The notes beneath the pieces were generated by a model, which worked only from the letters and a program-made list of their open reading frames with translations, was not told where the DNA came from and did no database searches. The position numbers and the translations under genes were made by a program. From positions 1-17,075 of the forward strand of contig JAGSPR010000100.1 of the NCBI GenBank assembly GCA_018262455.1: 17,075 nt of DNA, in the 5' to 3' direction. Below are positions 13,770-17,075 of this stretch, piece after piece; the first letter of the stretch is position 1, and each line of letters opens with the position of its first letter. The DNA comes from Deltaproteobacteria bacterium. Its GTDB lineage: Bacteria > Myxococcota > Polyangia > Haliangiales > Haliangiaceae.

Positions 13770-16337
13770 GTGGCCGTGCGCGCCTGGCTCCTGCTGCTGG
13801 TGATCGCGGCCCTCGGTGGATGTCCGCATCGCGAACCGGGGCAGCCGCGGAGGCACGCGCCGGCCAGCGATGCGGGCTCCGAGGTGCGGTCGCGGGCTGC
13901 GCCGTCACGGCTTGCCGACGGCGTCACGCCGCTCTCCTACGACCTCCGGCTCGAGCTCGATCCGGACGCGGATCGGTTCACGGGTCGGGTCGAGATCCGC
14001 GTCCGGCTCGACGCACCCACCGATCACGTGTGGTTGCATCTCGAGGATCTCGAGCTGGACACGGCGACGTTCCGGACCGCCACGCGCGAGGGTGTGCTCG
14101 CGAGGGGCGAGGACGTCGCGGTCAGGGATCAACCGATGCGAGCGTTTGGCTTCGGCACCTCGTTGCCCGCGGGCGAGGTGACGCTGACGTTCGGCTACGT
14201 CGGGCAGGTCGCGCGCGACGACGAGGGCCTGTTTCGCCGGCAGGCCGGCGGGCGGTGGTTTCTGTACTCCCAGGCCGAATCGATGTTCGCGCGGCGGATC
14301 CTGCCGTGTTTCGACGAGCCGCGGTTCAAGCCGGCATGGCGCGTCACGCTCGTGGTGCCTGACAAGCTGGTCGCGCTCGGCAACGGCCCCCTCGCGATCG
14401 ACGTGGTGCGCGCCGACGGTCGTCACGAGGTCACGCTCGCGGAGATCACGGCGATGCCGAGCTACCTGTTCGCGGTGGCGGTCGGGCCGTTCACGTTGCT
14501 CGATGCCGGGCGGGTCGGTCGAGCGCAGGTTCCTGTACGGGTCGCGGTCGCGGCGGGTGACGTTCGTCGCTCGAAACTGGTCGTCGCGAAGCTCTCCGCG
14601 TTGGTCGATGCGCTCGAGCGCTACACCGATCGGCCACTCCCTCTTGCGAAGCTCGATCTTGTGGCGGTCCCGCGCTTCTTCGGCGCGATGGAGAACGTCG
14701 GGCTCGTCACGATCGAGTCGTCGATCCTCGTCGGCGAGGTGGAGGCATTCGGGGACTCAGGCCGGTTCACCAGGTTCGCGGCGCACGAGCTCGCCCACCA
14801 GTGGTTCGGCAACCTCGTCACGCCCGCCTGGTGGGATGATCTCTGGCTGGCCGAGGGTTTCGCGACCTGGCTCGGCGACAAGATCTCGATCGAGCTCGGC
14901 GGGACCGATGATCCGGGCCTGCGGACGCAGCTAGCTCGGCTCGACGCGCTCGGCGCTGACGACGCCGATGATGCTCGGCCGATGCGACACGCGATGTCGA
15001 CGACCGAGGACGCCGACGATCGGTTCGACGCGATCTCGTACGAGAAGGCCGGTGCGGTGCTCGGGATGTTCGAGCGCTTCGTGGGCGAGGACAGGTTCCG
15101 CGAGGTGATCCGCGCGTACCTGCGCGATCACGCCGGCGCCACGGCGACGTCGAACGACTTCGTGTCCGCGCTCGGCACCGCCACCACGCCCGCGGTCGCG
15201 ACCGCGTTCACGTCGTTCCTCGAAGGTACGGGGGCTCCGATCGTCGAGCTCGCGGTTCGCTGCGGCGCTTCACCCGCGCTCGAGCTCCACGCGCGCAAAG
15301 GTGCGATGGTCCCGGTCTGCGTCCGCCACGCGACGGGGCGCGCGTGCGCCATCGTGGGTGAATCCGCACGCATCGCGCTGCCCACGTGCACGGGATGGAT
15401 CGCTGGTAACGCCGGGGGCGATGGCTACTATCGCGTTGCGGTTCCCACGTCGGGCACGAGCCGATTCTTGTCACGTGGCGAGCAACTCGCGCACGCCGAC
15501 GACATCGCCGCCGCGCTGTTCCGTCACGAGCTCGGCTTCGCCGACGCGTCGCGCGAGCTCGCCACGCTTGCAGCCGCGGGTGATCCGGCGTCGCAGCTCG
15601 CCGCGCTGGCGATCGCCGGAGCGATCGATCCCCTGATCGACGACACCACGCGCCCGGTGTGGTCGCGCTGGCTGGCAGCGCGGTTCCAACGCCGGCTCGG
15701 CAAGCTCGCGATGCTGTCGCCGCGCTCGCCGGTCGAGCGCGAGCTGCGCGACCGGCTGGCGCGCTTGCTCCCGGCCGATCGGTTCGACGCCGCGGTGATC
15801 GCTGGCGCCACGGCGATCGTCGACGGCGCGCTCCACTCAGGGCGCCTGCCTCCAGAGTTCGCCCTCGCGCTGGCAGCGCCACGCGGCGGCCGGATGTTGT
15901 TCGATCGCCTGGTGGCGGCTGCTGCGGCCGGCGGCGACGAGCGCCAGGACAGCTGGCTTGCAAGCCTCGGTGCGTTCGGTCCCGAGCTCGCCTCGCGCCT
16001 GGTCGAGCTCGCGACCGACGCGCGAGCTCGCCCGCACAATGCGTGGTCGGCGATCGTCGCCATGCAGGCGCGCCCCGGCACCCGAACCGCCGCATGGGTC
16101 GCCATTCGCGAGCGGCTTCCGGCGCTCCTCGCGCAGCCCGCGGACGAGCTGACGCCGATCATCGAAGCCACCGGTGCGCTGTGCGATCCGGTCGCGCGGG
16201 CCGAGGTAGCGGCGGCGTTCGAGGGGAAGCTCGACGACCTGGCTCGCGAGCACGCCCTCGTCCCCGCGCTCGCTGCGATCGACCGATGCATCGCACGCCG
16301 CACCCAGCTTGGCGATCTCGCCGCGGCGCTGCGCTAG
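13770..16337 (+). CDS. M1-family zinc aminopeptidase, lipoprotein
   Basis: An 855-residue metallopeptidase of the M1 (aminopeptidase N/ERAP-like) family, which removes N-terminal residues from peptides. A short signal ends in the lipobox LGGC with Cys18, so it should be a lipid-anchored envelope enzyme. The N-terminal beta domain covers about 50-240. The exopeptidase motif GAMENVGL is at 305-312. The zinc site HELAHQWFGN begins at His339, with His343 and Glu362 (WLAEGFATW, exact HExxH-x18-E spacing). The proton-donor-type Tyr424 lies in SYEKAG. The C-terminal region, about 490-855, is Ala/Leu-rich and helical, like the HEAT/ARM-type domain of the family. The GTG at 13770 was chosen because the lipoprotein signal starts there; a GTG two codons later is possible. 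Start context is a C-rich leader with a hairpin. A role in scavenging peptides, in keeping with a predatory or proteolytic lifestyle, is inference. Confidence 0.94.
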   Translation: MAVRAWLLLLVIAALGGCPHREPGQPRRHAPASDAGSEVRSRAAPSRLADGVTPLSYDLRLELDPDADRFTGRVEIRVRLDAPTDHVWLHLEDLELDTATFRTATREGVLARGEDVAVRDQPMRAFGFGTSLPAGEVTLTFGYVGQVARDDEGLFRRQAGGRWFLYSQAESMFARRILPCFDEPRFKPAWRVTLVVPDKLVALGNGPLAIDVVRADGRHEVTLAEITAMPSYLFAVAVGPFTLLDAGRVGRAQVPVRVAVAAGDVRRSKLVVAKLSALVDALERYTDRPLPLAKLDLVAVPRFFGAMENVGLVTIESSILVGEVEAFGDSGRFTRFAAHELAHQWFGNLVTPAWWDDLWLAEGFATWLGDKISIELGGTDDPGLRTQLARLDALGADDADDARPMRHAMSTTEDADDRFDAISYEKAGAVLGMFERFVGEDRFREVIRAYLRDHAGATATSNDFVSALGTATTPAVATAFTSFLEGTGAPIVELAVRCGASPALELHARKGAMVPVCVRHATGRACAIVGESARIALPTCTGWIAGNAGGDGYYRVAVPTSGTSRFLSRGEQLAHADDIAAALFRHELGFADASRELATLAAAGDPASQLAALAIAGAIDPLIDDTTRPVWSRWLAARFQRRLGKLAMLSPRSPVERELRDRLARLLPADRFDAAVIAGATAIVDGALHSGRLPPEFALALAAPRGGRMLFDRLVAAAAAGGDERQDSWLASLGAFGPELASRLVELATDARARPHNAWSAIVAMQARPGTRTAAWVAIRERLPALLAQPADELTPIIEATGALCDPVARAEVAAAFEGKLDDLAREHALVPALAAIDRCIARRTQLGDLAAALR

Positions 16338-16347
16338 CCGGGGTAAT

Positions 16348-16376
16348 GCCAACCGTGGCCTTTCGCCACGGTCGGC
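16348..16376. terminator. Strong hairpin after aminopeptidase gene
   Basis: GCC-A-ACCGTGGC-CTTTC-GCCACGGT-C-GGC forms an 11-bp stem with one mismatch and a 5-nt loop, starting 10 bp after the aminopeptidase stop. It is a good candidate for ending that transcript, but no T-run follows. It ends 39 bp before the ExbD-like gene. Confidence 0.5.
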
Positions 16377-16415
16377 AGGGTTGAAACCGCGCGTGATCCC
16401 GGGTGTCCCCACAGG

Positions 16416-16925
16416 ATGTCCAGCTCACTCGGAACCGGAGATCTCAAGACTGTCAACGTCGAGCTCAACATCGTGCCGTTCATCGATCTGATGAGCTGCC
16501 TCACGGCGTTCCTGCTCGTGACCGCGGTGTGGGTGAACACCGCGCAGCTCGACGTCAAGCCTGCGGGCAAGGGGCGTGACGTGCCGACCTGCGACGATGG
16601 CACCTGCGATGATCCCAGGCTGTCGGTGCTCGTCGAACAGCACGAGCTGTGGATCGGCGTCTCCCGCGTCAACGAGTTCGAGCGCATCCCGCGGCTCGCC
16701 TCGGGCGCGTATGACTGGTCGCGGCTCGAACAGCGGCTGCAATTCCACAAGCGGAGCACGTGGTTTGCCGACAAGACCCAGATCGAGATCGCGGCGGCCA
16801 GTACACGGGCCGAGCCGGTCGCCTACCAGCAGCTGATCGCGGCGATGGACGTGGCGGTGAAAGCGGGCTTCAGCGACGTCGGGCTCACCGACCCCGAGGG
16901 GCTGTCCGCGCGGCCGAACCTTTGA
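16416..16925 (+). CDS. ExbD/TolR-family biopolymer transport protein
   Basis: A 169-residue single-span inner-membrane protein. A short cytoplasmic N-terminus (1-17) is followed by a transmembrane helix at about 18-40, NIVPFIDLMSCLTAF at its start, which holds the conserved proton-path Asp24 of ExbD/TolR/MotB-like stators. The periplasmic domain, about 44-165, has the expected beta-alpha pattern (LSVLVEQHELWIG; TQIEIAAAS; VAYQQLIAAMDVAVKAGFSDVGL). It would work with an ExbB/TolQ-like channel to couple proton flow to outer-membrane transport, envelope integrity or gliding machinery. No partner is in the window. An extra Asp-rich loop with two cysteines, TCDDGTCDDP (58-67), stands just after the helix and could form a disulfide or a metal site. 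ATG 16416 follows a poor ribosome site (AGG directly before it). Confidence 0.9.
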   Translation: MSSSLGTGDLKTVNVELNIVPFIDLMSCLTAFLLVTAVWVNTAQLDVKPAGKGRDVPTCDDGTCDDPRLSVLVEQHELWIGVSRVNEFERIPRLASGAYDWSRLEQRLQFHKRSTWFADKTQIEIAAASTRAEPVAYQQLIAAMDVAVKAGFSDVGLTDPEGLSARPNL

Positions 16926-17075
16926 AGACCTCGTCGAACGTGCTCCAGCACGCGTCGACACGGTGGTCCCCAGCGGCGTCACCGCGCGCGCCAGGCGGCG
17001 GGCGGCCTTGCGGCGCGCGGTAGCTTCCACGGCCGTTCGCTGCGTGGCACAGGAAGTGGAGTGTTGCGTCGGCGG
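16926..17075. other. Right edge with no supportable gene
   Basis: These last 150 bp are GC-rich and stop-poor on both strands. One minus-strand frame runs in from beyond the edge and stops at 16885-16887, overlapping the end of the ExbD gene. Its last 20 or so residues (DACWSTFDEVFKG...) look somewhat protein-like, but no start, domain or length can be judged. I see no RNA gene or repeat here. Confidence 0.4.

Noticed and set aside
16885..17075. Possible 3' end of a minus-strand gene entering from the right edge
   Set aside because: Only about 60 codons are visible, the protein-like part is short, and codon bias is similar in several frames, so it cannot be supported as a gene.

Overview
The window is about 17 kb of very GC-rich chromosomal DNA with strong G/C bias at third codon positions. 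It looks like a Myxococcota (myxobacterial-type) chromosome, most plausibly one of the high-GC Polyangia-like lineages. This is an inference from three things: a PknB-like receptor kinase with an HRDFKPHN loop and a cysteine-containing helical ectodomain, several lipoproteins and cell-envelope enzymes, and gene order in short divergent or convergent units. No rRNA, tRNA, CRISPR array, insertion sequence or phage gene was seen, and no gap between genes exceeds about 210 bp.

Left part (1-5.3 kb): a small secreted three-EF-hand calcium-binding protein (-) is divergent from a large transmembrane Ser/Thr protein kinase (+). The 200 bp between them carries clustered GCAGGTG/ACCTGC half-sites. Convergent with the kinase is a two-gene minus-strand operon: a ferredoxin/flavodoxin-NADP reductase-like flavoprotein, then an atypical short-chain NAD(P)-binding protein, coupled by a GTGA stop/start overlap.

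Middle part (5.4-13.7 kb): three components of acyl-CoA catabolism lie on the plus strand: an acyl-CoA dehydrogenase of the isovaleryl/long-chain catalytic-base type, a biotin-dependent carboxylase carboxyltransferase subunit, and a biotin carboxylase/biotin carrier subunit. Together they resemble the dehydrogenase and carboxylase steps of leucine/isovalerate, geranyl-CoA or similar acyl-CoA degradation (liu/atu or mycobacterial accA-accD-fadE arrangements). Here they are not contiguous. Four minus-strand genes separate them: a LysM plus MepA (M74) murein endopeptidase, a stand-alone tandem PARP-type zinc-finger protein, a PI-PLC-like lipoprotein, and an unrecognised helical protein ending in a four-copy 15-bp repeat. 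No hydratase or lyase for the later steps is in the window.

Right part (13.7-17.1 kb): a lipoprotein M1 zinc aminopeptidase, then an ExbD/TolR-like inner-membrane protein with an unusual acidic Cys pair. Hairpins sharing the ten bases CGGCAGGGTT stand before and after the aminopeptidase gene. The last 150 bp holds no gene that can be supported.

No multigene system that is clearly new emerges. The most unusual items are the free-standing double PARP zinc-finger protein, the palindrome in its divergent promoter region, the half-site cluster upstream of the kinase, and the orphan repeat-tailed protein.
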